Notes under the pieces: generated by a model | Told to the model about the DNA's origin: nothing | The model's input: only the letters and a program-made list of their open reading frames with translations | Databases searched by the model: none | In this document: positions 1-5,843 of the stretch, one piece after another | Numbering within the stretch: position 1 is the first letter of the stretch | Layout: every line of letters starts with the position of its first letter | NCBI GenBank assembly: GCA_002718135.1 | Contig: PBDN01000019.1 | Span: 16,638 to 27,246, forward strand | Direction: 5' to 3' | DNA: 10,609 bases | Source: Pelagibacteraceae bacterium | GTDB lineage: Bacteria; Pseudomonadota; Alphaproteobacteria; HIMB59; GCA-002718135 | Translations under genes and position numbers: made by a program

Positions 1-2
1 AC

Positions 3-332
3 GCAGAATTCGATGGCTTAGACGATTATTGCCGACACTATCTGGCAACGCTGGATAGTGTTGAAATTGGTACAGCAAGGGTCCGCCCACTTGATAAACG
101 GGTGGTAAAAATCGAACGCGTTGCTGTCACGAGAACACATCGCAACTCAGGTATAGGGCGGCGATTGGTGTCTCGCGCGCTCGATGACGCGCGGAAAAGA
201 GGATATTCGACCGCATTTCTTAATTCTCAGGTCCACGCATGTCCGTTTTACGAAAAACTAGGATTTTTGACAGAAACCAGAATTTTTTCTGAGGAAGGCA
301 TACCCCATCGGGGAATGCGTAAAACGTTGTGA
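3..332 (+). CDS. GNAT family N-acetyltransferase, ElaA-like (5' end missing)
   Basis: This is the C-terminal part of an acetyltransferase that moves an acetyl group from acetyl-CoA to an amine; the acceptor is unknown. The reading frame is open from the left window edge, so the true start lies outside. A GTG at 102 is an internal codon rather than a start, because conserved ElaA-like sequence (EFDG, then GTARVRP) is already encoded upstream of it. The visible motifs are KIERVAV on strand beta-4, RNSGIGRRLV as the acetyl-CoA pyrophosphate loop (family pattern R-x-x-G-x-G/A), and SQVHACPFYEKLGF, typical of GNAT motif B and of ElaA. The frame ends at TGA 330-332. It is followed by 88 bases of AT-rich spacer rich in inverted repeats, so it is probably not in an operon with the monooxygenase. 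Family assignment is firm; the ElaA subgroup is likely. Confidence 0.85.
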   Translation, partial: AEFDGLDDYCRHYLATLDSVEIGTARVRPLDKRVVKIERVAVTRTHRNSGIGRRLVSRALDDARKRGYSTAFLNSQVHACPFYEKLGFLTETRIFSEEGIPHRGMRKTL

Positions 333-335
333 TTT

Positions 336-396
336 GAATATAAATTATTCAGTGTTGAGTTTAAAACTCGAACGATTCAAGGCATTTCTGAATCGT
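336..396. repeat. Three consecutive inverted repeats upstream of the monooxygenase gene
   Basis: Three dyads are packed into about 60 bases. The first is GAATA-taaat-TATTC at 336-350. The second is GAGTTT-a-AAACTC at 357-369, perfect over 6-bp arms. The third is ACGATTCA-N9-TGAATCGT at 372-396, perfect over 8-bp arms. They fill the space between the acetyltransferase stop and the ribosome-binding site of the monooxygenase. The third ends 7 bases before that site. They could be operator half-sites for a regulator of the monooxygenase, or the third could be a weak terminator hairpin for the upstream gene. No run of T follows it, which favours the operator reading. No regulator gene next to them is seen, so the binding protein is unknown. 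Confidence 0.5.
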
Positions 397-403
397 ATTT
401 AAC

Positions 404-410
404 TAAGAGG
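404..410 (+). promoter_or_regulatory. Ribosome-binding site supporting the TTG start at 421
   Basis: TAAGAGG lies 10 bases before TTG 421. No in-frame ATG occurs until far past the FAD-binding glycine motif, so this purine-rich site decides the start. Confidence 0.55.
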
Positions 411-420
411 GCTGATTCTT

Positions 421-1605
421 TTGAACTCATACAAGATTTTGATAAACGGTGCAGGTCTCGGTGGCTTGGCGGCAGCTGGGTGTTTGCTTAAAGCAGGCCA
501 CGACGTGGAGATATATGAGCAGGCTCCTAAGCTTGGAGAAGTTGGCGCCGGCATCCAGCTAAGCGCGAATGCGATGCACGTTATGAATCATCTGGGTATC
601 GGAAATGAAATATCTGCCCTGTCCGTTCGTCCTGCGGCCTATGTATTCAGACTGCACGACACTGGAGAGATTATCGACCGATTCGCCCTCTCCGAAGAAC
701 ATTTCAAACTTCACAAAGCTCCTTACAACCAGGTCCATCGCGCCGACCTACACGAAATACTCGCTAATGCTGTCCAAAAGATGAAAAAGGGTCTCGTCCA
801 TCTTGATAAGAAAGCAAAGGGATACACCGAAAAAGACGATGGCGTGGAACTGCACTTTGAAGATGGGAGCATCTCCAAAGGTGACATTTTGATCGGTGCC
901 GACGGAGTAAAATCGGTTATACGAGATCAGGTCGCGGGGGCAGTCAAAGCGATCTATACCGGTGACTCTGCATGGCGATTGACGGTGCCGAAGAAGAAGC
1001 TGCCAAAGAACTTCATGGAAGAAGTCATGTCGGTATGGATGGGTCCTGGCAAACATTCTGTTTCGTACTGGATCCGCGGTGGTGAGCTTCTGAATTTCGT
1101 TGGCTGTGTGGAAACACCTGTTGCCCGGGAAGAGTCATGGACAGCAAAATTTCCTTGGAGGGATTTGAAAGCCGATTTTGAAGGTTGGCATAACGATATC
1201 CAGACAGTGATCGATTTAGTAGATAAGGACGAATGCTATCGTTGGGCACTCTATCGTCGACCGACAATAGAAAACTGGAGCTCGAACCGGGTGACTATCC
1301 TCGGCGACGCCGCTCATGCGACTTTACCTTATTTGGCGCAAGGTGCCGCCATGGCGATAGAAGATGGCGCTGTTCTTACCCGGGCTCTTCAACAAGATGG
1401 CGATATCACTAAGGCGCTTAAGCTCTACCAGCGTAACAGGGGTACCCGAACTGCACGCGTAGTCAATGCCTCTGACGCAAACCGGAAACTATTTCACTTG
1501 GATAGTGTCGAGGCTATTCGCGATAGCTTTGCTAACCGAGACGAAGGGGCCGACCGAAACGCTTGGCTGTACTCTTATAATCCCCTGACAATTGAGCTCA
1601 CTTAA
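421..1605 (+). CDS. FAD-dependent aromatic-ring monooxygenase (salicylate/hydroxybenzoate hydroxylase-like)
   Basis: This is a group A flavoprotein monooxygenase, which uses NAD(P)H and O2 to hydroxylate an aromatic ring, usually ortho or para to an existing hydroxyl. The protein is 394 aa, normal for the family. The Rossmann motif GAGLGG is at residues 10-15 with the ribose-binding acidic residue E33 at the end of strand 2. The GADG motif is at 159-162, and the second FAD motif LGDAAHATLPYLAQGAAMAIEDG at about 294-316 has GD at 295-296. The LPYLAQGAAMAIEDG form is typical of the salicylate 1-hydroxylase, 3-hydroxybenzoate 6-hydroxylase and 6-hydroxynicotinate 3-monooxygenase group. There is no signal peptide, so it is cytoplasmic. 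The start is TTG, required to include the glycine motif. The gene stands alone, convergent with the NmrA-like gene. The substrate cannot be decided from sequence. Confidence 0.92.
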   Translation: MNSYKILINGAGLGGLAAAGCLLKAGHDVEIYEQAPKLGEVGAGIQLSANAMHVMNHLGIGNEISALSVRPAAYVFRLHDTGEIIDRFALSEEHFKLHKAPYNQVHRADLHEILANAVQKMKKGLVHLDKKAKGYTEKDDGVELHFEDGSISKGDILIGADGVKSVIRDQVAGAVKAIYTGDSAWRLTVPKKKLPKNFMEEVMSVWMGPGKHSVSYWIRGGELLNFVGCVETPVAREESWTAKFPWRDLKADFEGWHNDIQTVIDLVDKDECYRWALYRRPTIENWSSNRVTILGDAAHATLPYLAQGAAMAIEDGAVLTRALQQDGDITKALKLYQRNRGTRTARVVNASDANRKLFHLDSVEAIRDSFANRDEGADRNAWLYSYNPLTIELT

Positions 1606-1759
1606 ACAGCCATTTAAGAAAACGGGGTCTATCCTATCGGACACAAGTAAATGCCGATATAATGAAGTAGGGAGATTCGAAGCGGCCTCCCGATAACGAC
1701 AGTCCGACCGAAATTAAGGCGCCATTAGCCCAAGTAATTCGGGTGACATACGTCAGGCG

Positions 1760-2614
1760 TTAAATGTTAGCGATTACACGTCGGGCGAATGTCTCGAAAT
1801 CAGTGGCTGGACGACCGAGTATCCACTCAAGTATCCGCGGGGATCCAACCAGTCCGTGAATATCATAATGCGCGAACATCCGATGCATACACTCCTGCCC
1901 AAATTCTGCCACGCCCGCTTGCGCAGCATGGGCCACTGCTGTGTCGGGTGGGAGTTTTCTCGCTTCTATCTCCCGACCCAACAAACGAGACAGAATTTCT
2001 GCTTTCTCGGTTAATGTGATTACCGGACCACAAATTTCGAATATTCCATTCGCGCATCCCGGGTCGTTCAGAATGCGTACCGCCGCTTCTGATACGTCAC
2101 CGAGATCGACCAAACTCATCGGCACATTTACGTCATAAGCCATTACATGAATACCGGTTTTGATCATCTTAGCCCAGCCAGGCAGCATGTTCTGATAATA
2201 GGATCCGACCTGCAGGATGCTGAATGGAACGCCAGACTCTATGATCGCCTCTTCGACAAATAGCCTTGCCCAATGATGTTTTAGGGCTTGTACTTGCGTA
2301 TGCAGAACAGAATGAAATACTAGGCGCTCAACGCCTGCTGCTTTAGCCGCGGTGATTAAACTGTTTCCGATTTCTCCTTCATTTTCCGTCATATTGGGGC
2401 AAATATAGTAGATCGCACGACACCCGGTTGCCGCCAAAGCGGTGTGTTCTCGGTTTTTCAGGTCGCCATGAAAAACCTCAGTTGCGCCAAGTGCAATCAG
2501 TTCTTCGTCCATATCGGTTCTGCGCCTCATCGCTCGGACGGGTTCCCCACTCAGCGCAAGAGATTCAATTACTGACTTACCGGTTTTTCCCCCGGCACTG
2601 GTTATTAAAATCAT
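1760..2614 (-). CDS. NmrA-like NAD(P)-binding protein (atypical SDR)
   Basis: The 284-aa protein has an extended, atypical short-chain dehydrogenase fold. It could be an NAD(P)H-dependent reductase (for example quinone reductase, QorB-like) or a redox sensor without catalysis. The nucleotide loop SAGGKTGK is at residues 6-13 and matches the NmrA form GxxGxTG. The acidic residue of GDL is at D51, and HSVLH at 101-105 replaces the classic Ser-Tyr-Lys catalytic set. EEAIIESGVPFSILQVGSYYQN at about 121-142 is the usual substrate-side helix and strand of the NmrA/azoreductase-like group. A ribosome-binding sequence AAGGA lies about 7 bases before the ATG on the reverse strand. The gene diverges from the RidA-family gene across 96 bases, which suggests shared control. 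Fold assignment is firm; the reaction is not known. Confidence 0.85.
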   Translation of the reverse strand: MILITSAGGKTGKSVIESLALSGEPVRAMRRRTDMDEELIALGATEVFHGDLKNREHTALAATGCRAIYYICPNMTENEGEIGNSLITAAKAAGVERLVFHSVLHTQVQALKHHWARLFVEEAIIESGVPFSILQVGSYYQNMLPGWAKMIKTGIHVMAYDVNVPMSLVDLGDVSEAAVRILNDPGCANGIFEICGPVITLTEKAEILSRLLGREIEARKLPPDTAVAHAAQAGVAEFGQECMHRMFAHYDIHGLVGSPRILEWILGRPATDFETFARRVIANI

Positions 2615-2710
2615 GAAATTTCCTTATTTCTGAAATAGCAGGATAGCCCAGTGACGACTTCCCTTCTATCTTCCTCTGAGACTTTCACATAAAACGCAGG
2701 AAAAATATAA
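2615..2710. promoter_or_regulatory. Divergent intergenic region between the NmrA-like and RidA-family genes
   Basis: The 96 bases must hold the promoters of both flanking genes. Two small perfect palindromes lie at the NmrA side: GAAATTTC at 2615-2622 and ATTTC-t-GAAAT at 2626-2636. These overlap the ribosome-binding site of the NmrA-like gene and could serve as a control site. On the other side a CAGGAAA ribosome-binding sequence ends about 8 bases before the RidA-family ATG. No clear -35/-10 pair was found. Confidence 0.45.
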
Positions 2711-3061
2711 ATGGATACTATTCATAGATTCGATGCCGGCCCACGCATGAGCAAAGCGGTTCGCCACGGGGAAACAATATATACGATGGGCCATGTTGCC
2801 CAAGACCGTACAGGCGATATAGCCGCGCAAACTGCGGATGTACTGTCGCGACTTGATTCTACACTTGCGAAAATGGGTTCCGAAAAATCAAAATTGTTAT
2901 CCGTAACAATTTACATCTCGGACATGGAAGGGTTTTCGGCAATGAACGAAGTGTGGGATGCATGGGTGGACAATCCCAACGCTCCAGCGAGAACAACCGT
3001 CGGGGCACCGCTCGCCGCACCCGACATTCTTGTCGAAATGACCGCCGTAGCCTCCGTATAA
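2711..3061 (+). CDS. RidA/YjgF/YER057c family protein (reactive enamine/imine deaminase)
   Basis: RidA proteins hydrolyse reactive enamine or imine intermediates to ketones and ammonia. Relatives act in pathways for amino-aromatics, for example as 2-aminomuconate deaminase. The protein is 116 aa, slightly shorter than typical RidA (about 128 aa). The catalytic arginine of the conserved PAR(T/S) motif is present (R94 in NAPARTTVG), as is the late glutamate of the VEM(T)AVA motif (E109), so it should be an active Rid-type deaminase rather than an inactive homologue. The family works as a cytoplasmic trimer with active sites between subunits. It is monocistronic, divergent from the NmrA-like gene and convergent with msrB. 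Its presence hints that a nitrogen-bearing intermediate occurs in this pathway, but RidA is also a general housekeeping function. Confidence 0.88.
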   Translation: MDTIHRFDAGPRMSKAVRHGETIYTMGHVAQDRTGDIAAQTADVLSRLDSTLAKMGSEKSKLLSVTIYISDMEGFSAMNEVWDAWVDNPNAPARTTVGAPLAAPDILVEMTAVASV

Positions 3062-3092
3062 AATGAGTTTCAATCAGGATTCGCCAACGCGC

Positions 3093-3106
3093 TCCCCCCC
3101 GGGGGA
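3093..3106. repeat. C7G5 palindromic tract in the RidA/msrB convergent gap
   Basis: Seven C followed by five G, flanked by T and A, give TCCCCC-cc-GGGGGA. The tract lies in the 76-base gap where two genes converge. It might help block read-through from both sides, but no T-run follows on either strand, so it is not a standard intrinsic terminator. Confidence 0.35.
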
Positions 3107-3137
3107 TTCAGGGCGGAGAGGCTAGCGTTAAAAGCAC

Positions 3138-3539
3138 CTATTCATCCTTGGGCTCCAGCTTCAGAGACACTGAGTTCATGCAGTAACGTTGACCGGTAGG
3201 CATCGGACCGTCGGGAAAAACGTGCCCAAGATGAGCGTCACACCTCGGGCAATGTACTTCAGTCCGCTGCATCAGCATCGACCAATCGGTCTTTGTTTCT
3301 ACCGCATCGTTCTGCATTGGCTGATAGAAGCTGGGCCATCCTGTACCTGAATCGAATTTATGTTCAGCGTCAAAGAGCGGATGGCCGCAACATCGGCACG
3401 TATATATGCCGGGATCCTTACACTGGTCATACTCGCCGGTGAAAGCACGCTCCGTTCCATGTTGGCGGGTAACGTAGTATTCCTCCTCCGTAAGCTGTGC
3501 CCGCCATTCTTCTTCGGATTTTATAATTTTCTCAACCAT
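3138..3539 (-). CDS. msrB: Peptide-methionine (R)-S-oxide reductase MsrB
   Basis: MsrB reduces the R-epimer of methionine sulfoxide in proteins and repairs oxidative damage in the cytoplasm. The 133-aa protein is almost the length of E. coli MsrB. Two zinc-binding CxxC pairs are visible: C48/C51 in CRCC and C97/C100 in CPRC. The catalytic cysteine is C120 in RYCMNSVSL. The usual resolving cysteine of the SGCGWPSF motif is threonine here (T66 in SGTGWPSF), a variant found in many MsrB proteins that depend on other ways of recycling. Its ATG overlaps the TAA of the upstream metallo-hydrolase gene by one base (TAATG), indicating translational coupling. It is the last gene of the reverse-strand run. 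Identification is secure. Confidence 0.97.
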   Translation of the reverse strand: MVEKIIKSEEEWRAQLTEEEYYVTRQHGTERAFTGEYDQCKDPGIYTCRCCGHPLFDAEHKFDSGTGWPSFYQPMQNDAVETKTDWSMLMQRTEVHCPRCDAHLGHVFPDGPMPTGQRYCMNSVSLKLEPKDE

Positions 3540-4279
3540 TAGTACTCGGTGTTATTTCTAGCATTCAGTCTTTTCAGCATAGCGCCGAAATCTAGCAAGA
3601 CCTGACCACCATTACCGGCAAAACTCGAGCCGTGCATGCACGCGAGAGTTTTTGGCCTCAGGGCAGCAAGATTTTCAATTATTGGCAACGTTTCATCGGT
3701 AAACGGTACAGCTCGAGACATTGGCCCGGCCGCTTGGTGCTCATTATAGTCTTGTGACCTACCGACAATATCCCCCTCCGTCAGAGCCTCCACGTCACCT
3801 CCCTGCCCTACCAGGTCGGAACAGAACAGCGTCGAGGCAGTTTCCTCAAACAATAGGCTTGCATCCCAACCATGTGGAACATGTTTGGTCTCGATCACTC
3901 GGAAGATATGGGATCCAGTCTCAATCCGCTCGTCAACATCCAAAATCCTCGGCGGCCGATCGGAGAAATCCGTTATGCTTGTTCTGGCACCTACAAAACT
4001 ACAAACCGGCTGCGCATGGGGCGCAATCGCTAACCAATCGTTCAATGCACCGCATTCATCCGATTCAAAATGGCTAAAACCTATCCAACGGATAGTCGAC
4101 GGCTCGATAACCTTCTCTATACCAGACCTGATATCGGGAAATAGGGCGCGCAGATTAGTGTGGTAAAGCATCGGTTCATCGTCCCGCACCAAAAACGATG
4201 AAAATTGGAAATTCGCCGATTCCACGAAGCTTGTAATCCGAAAGAGATCCGGTGCGATTTCATCGATTGTCGCTGCCAT
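3539..4279 (-). CDS. Metallo-beta-lactamase-fold protein, ODP (oxygen-binding diiron) type
   Basis: The 246-aa protein resembles the diiron domain of flavodiiron proteins but has no flavodoxin domain. Candidate metal ligands appear in the expected order: H70-x-E72-x-D74 in SHFESDECG, a histidine in KHVPHGWDA (H133 or H136), D155 in FCSDLVGQGGD, and H216 in CMHGSSF. The residue after the first Asp, a histidine in canonical flavodiiron proteins, is E75 here. Known ODP-domain relatives reduce or sense O2 or NO, or act as hydrolases, and without a flavin domain this protein would need an outside electron donor if it is a reductase. It begins 3 bases after the aldolase-like gene stops and overlaps msrB by one base. 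The start has no clear ribosome-binding site, which fits coupling. Function is unassigned beyond the fold. Confidence 0.82.
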   Translation of the reverse strand: MAATIDEIAPDLFRITSFVESANFQFSSFLVRDDEPMLYHTNLRALFPDIRSGIEKVIEPSTIRWIGFSHFESDECGALNDWLAIAPHAQPVCSFVGARTSITDFSDRPPRILDVDERIETGSHIFRVIETKHVPHGWDASLLFEETASTLFCSDLVGQGGDVEALTEGDIVGRSQDYNEHQAAGPMSRAVPFTDETLPIIENLAALRPKTLACMHGSSFAGNGGQVLLDFGAMLKRLNARNNTEY

Positions 4280-4282
4280 CGT

Positions 4283-5071
4283 TCAGAGCTTATAATCGGT
4301 AGTCACGTCATCCAATTGTCGGATGAGTGCCGGCCATTCCCTCTCGCCGGTTCCATTAGTTTCATATTGCCGCGCTGTGTGTTCGCAGACGACTTTCGAG
4401 GGAAAATGAATCTTTTGACCTGCTGCTGCAGCAGCAGACAAAAGTGAGATTTGCGCTTGGCAGGCCTTTTCAAGAAAAAACATCTGTACCCATGCATCTC
4501 CTATTGTATTTCCCGTAGTAAGCAAACCGTGATTGCGCAGGATCATTACTTTCTTATCGCCGAGATCCTCGACAAGACGTTCCCGCTCCGAAAGGTCTAG
4601 CGCGATACCCTCGAAGTCGTGATAGGCGGTGTGGCCATAAAACATCATCGAGTCCTGGTTGGTATAGATCAGACCATCTTCTAGAGAAGAAACCCCCATT
4701 CCCGCCTCGGTGTGAGTATGAATTACGCACATCGCGTCTTTGCGGGCCGCGTGAACGGCGCTGTGAATAGTGTAGCCTGCGTTGTTTATTTTATGGGGTG
4801 TATCGTCAAGGATATTTCCGTCAAGATCGATCTTCACCAAATTAGACGCAGTGACCTCATCCCATCGAAGACCAAATGGGTTCAATAGAAAGTGATGTTC
4901 AGGCCCCGGGATACGGGCCGATATATGATTATAGATCAGTGTTGTGGTCCAGCCGTGCAGGTGAGCTAGCCTGTACGCCGCCGCGAGGTCAACACGCACT
5001 CTCCACTCTTCCGCGCTAACCCGGCCTCGCACGGAGGAGGCTGAAATATCACGGACTGCGGTCGCGTTCAT
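4283..5071 (-). CDS. Class II aldolase/adducin-family protein
   Basis: The family holds zinc-dependent aldolases (fuculose-phosphate type) and decarboxylases such as the dihydroxyphthalate decarboxylases of aromatic catabolism. The 262-aa protein carries the three zinc histidines: H118 and H120 in VIHTHTEAG and H181 in RNHGLL. By alignment with FucA, the catalytic glutamate (E73 there) corresponds to G99 here. This is normal for adducin-like members, and it argues against a classical sugar-phosphate aldolase. No phosphate-binding residues could be identified with confidence. A strong ribosome-binding GGAG lies 7 bases before the ATG on the reverse strand, and 72 bases separate it from tetR, so it may have its own promoter. 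It leads the run aldolase-like, ODP-type protein, msrB. A decarboxylase or lyase acting on a hydroxylated ring acid is plausible but inferred. Confidence 0.88.
   Translation of the reverse strand: MNATAVRDISASSVRGRVSAEEWRVRVDLAAAYRLAHLHGWTTTLIYNHISARIPGPEHHFLLNPFGLRWDEVTASNLVKIDLDGNILDDTPHKINNAGYTIHSAVHAARKDAMCVIHTHTEAGMGVSSLEDGLIYTNQDSMMFYGHTAYHDFEGIALDLSERERLVEDLGDKKVMILRNHGLLTTGNTIGDAWVQMFFLEKACQAQISLLSAAAAAGQKIHFPSKVVCEHTARQYETNGTGEREWPALIRQLDDVTTDYKL
4420..4437. repeat. Perfect 18-bp palindrome (CTG)3(CAG)3 inside the aldolase-like gene
   Basis: Three CTG units followed by three CAG units form a perfect self-complementary tract. It encodes the alanine stretch LSAAAAAGQ near residues 211-219 of the aldolase-like protein. 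Such a tract is prone to slippage and the alanine count could vary among relatives; it is most simply a coding repeat. Confidence 0.6.
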
Positions 5072-5143
5072 TATCCCTCTCCGACTTTAGATTAATGGAG
5101 CCTAGCACAGTAAGTTATCTCAAACACGCTTTTAACGTATCCG
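5072..5143 (-). promoter_or_regulatory. Spacer between tetR and the aldolase-like gene, possible promoter
   Basis: Read on the reverse strand, this 72-base stretch carries TTGAGA, a plausible -35, but only poor -10 candidates. It ends in the strong GGAGAGGG ribosome-binding site. A promoter for the aldolase-like, ODP-type and msrB genes is likely here, though read-through from tetR is also possible. Confidence 0.3.
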
Positions 5144-5788
5144 CTAAAGGCCTTTCATAACAGTATCGACAGCTCGCGCGACCTGCGACCTAATATCGCG
5201 CTGATCCGGAATTTGTTCTACGCCCAGTAAAAGCCGCAAGTGGGTATAGCCGCGCACCAATTCAAAGAACTCCTCGGCCGTCTTTCGAGAGTTCCTAATT
5301 TCTGGTCTACCTTCGTTCGATAAGCTTTGAAGATGCCGGGAAAGCGCCTCAATGTTTTTCTCGGGCCCCGATTTATAAAAAAGCATACCGAGTTCTGGAA
5401 AGCGTTGCACCTCTGCCATAACAATTCGATGCAATGATAATGTCTCCGGCGCATAGACTGTCTTAAGAAGACGCTCTCCAAAGTGGAATAGAGATTCCCG
5501 TAATGGCAATCCACGCAGAGGAGCGGTCGGGTCCTGTTCAATTATGCGCTCGCATTGTTCCTCGATTAGGCCCGCAAACAACGCCTCTTTTCCGTCGAAG
5601 TATCGGTAAAGTGTCATCTTTGAAACCGATGCCGCATCAGCAATCGCATCCATGCTTGCACCTCCAAAACCATGCGCCATAAATATCTCTCTCGCGCCTT
5701 TCAGGATGATGTGACGTTTCTTCGCTGCATTCCGTTGGCGGCGCGTTTCTGTTGCCCGCGCCATTTGACTGTTCTGGACCATATTCAT
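5144..5788 (-). CDS. TetR/AcrR-family transcriptional regulator
   Basis: This is a one-component repressor, probably of the divergent Rieske oxygenase operon. The longest frame gives 214 aa. The N-terminal DNA-binding domain spans about residues 24-70, with the helix-turn-helix in MDAIADAASVSKMTLYRYF and the typical TLYRYFDGKEALF end. The rest is an all-helical ligand-binding and dimer domain of AefR-like character, including HRIVMAEVQRFPELG near 120-134. Three in-frame starts exist at 5788, 5782 and 5764. The oxygenase promoter -35 box lies inside the N-terminal codons and a -10-like box abuts 5788, so the start at 5764 (MARATETRRQRN, 206 aa) is a serious alternative. None has a good ribosome-binding site. 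A palindrome immediately upstream suggests it also controls itself. The inducer is unknown, perhaps the oxygenase substrate. Confidence 0.93.
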   Translation of the reverse strand: MNMVQNSQMARATETRRQRNAAKKRHIILKGAREIFMAHGFGGASMDAIADAASVSKMTLYRYFDGKEALFAGLIEEQCERIIEQDPTAPLRGLPLRESLFHFGERLLKTVYAPETLSLHRIVMAEVQRFPELGMLFYKSGPEKNIEALSRHLQSLSNEGRPEIRNSRKTAEEFFELVRGYTHLRLLLGVEQIPDQRDIRSQVARAVDTVMKGL

Positions 5789-5793
5789 ACTAT
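5765..5793 (+). promoter_or_regulatory. Sigma70-type promoter of the Rieske oxygenase operon
   Basis: TTGACT at 5765-5770 matches the -35 consensus at 5 of 6 positions. After exactly 17 bases comes TACTAT at 5788-5793, matching the -10 consensus at 4 of 6. Transcription would start near 5800, in the centre of the adjoining palindrome. On the opposite strand TATAGT (5794 down to 5789) matches a -10 box at 5 of 6, so tetR probably has an overlapping divergent promoter, although its -35 is poor. Confidence 0.6.
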
Positions 5794-5808
5794 ACCGTAC
5801 AGTACAGT
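5794..5808. promoter_or_regulatory. Candidate TetR operator, 15-bp palindrome
   Basis: ACCGTACAGTACAGT is a dyad centred on A5801 with seven-base arms and one mismatched pair (C5796 against A5806). Length and symmetry suit a TetR-family dimer. It abuts the -10 box and covers the predicted transcription start of the oxygenase genes, and it overlaps the divergent -10-like box for tetR, so one bound dimer could silence both directions. I did not find a second copy in other intergenic gaps of the window. Confidence 0.7.
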
Positions 5809-5843
5809 TTCATGAAATGGCTAAAAGTAAGGTTTCTTGGAAA

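Noticed and set aside
1670..1691. Possible hairpin GGGAG...CTCCC in the gap between the monooxygenase and NmrA-like genes
   Set aside because: Only a 5-bp stem with a 12-base loop and no T-run, so it is too weak to call a terminator. The rest of the 154-base gap shows nothing recognisable.
3721..4077. 118-codon forward open frame opposite the ODP-type gene
   Set aside because: It is antisense to a gene with clear metal-ligand motifs, and its own translation has no recognisable domain.
5146..5155. Ten-base palindrome AAAGGCCTTT at the end of tetR
   Set aside because: It encodes the last residues (KGL and stop), is short, and has no T-run after it to make a terminator.
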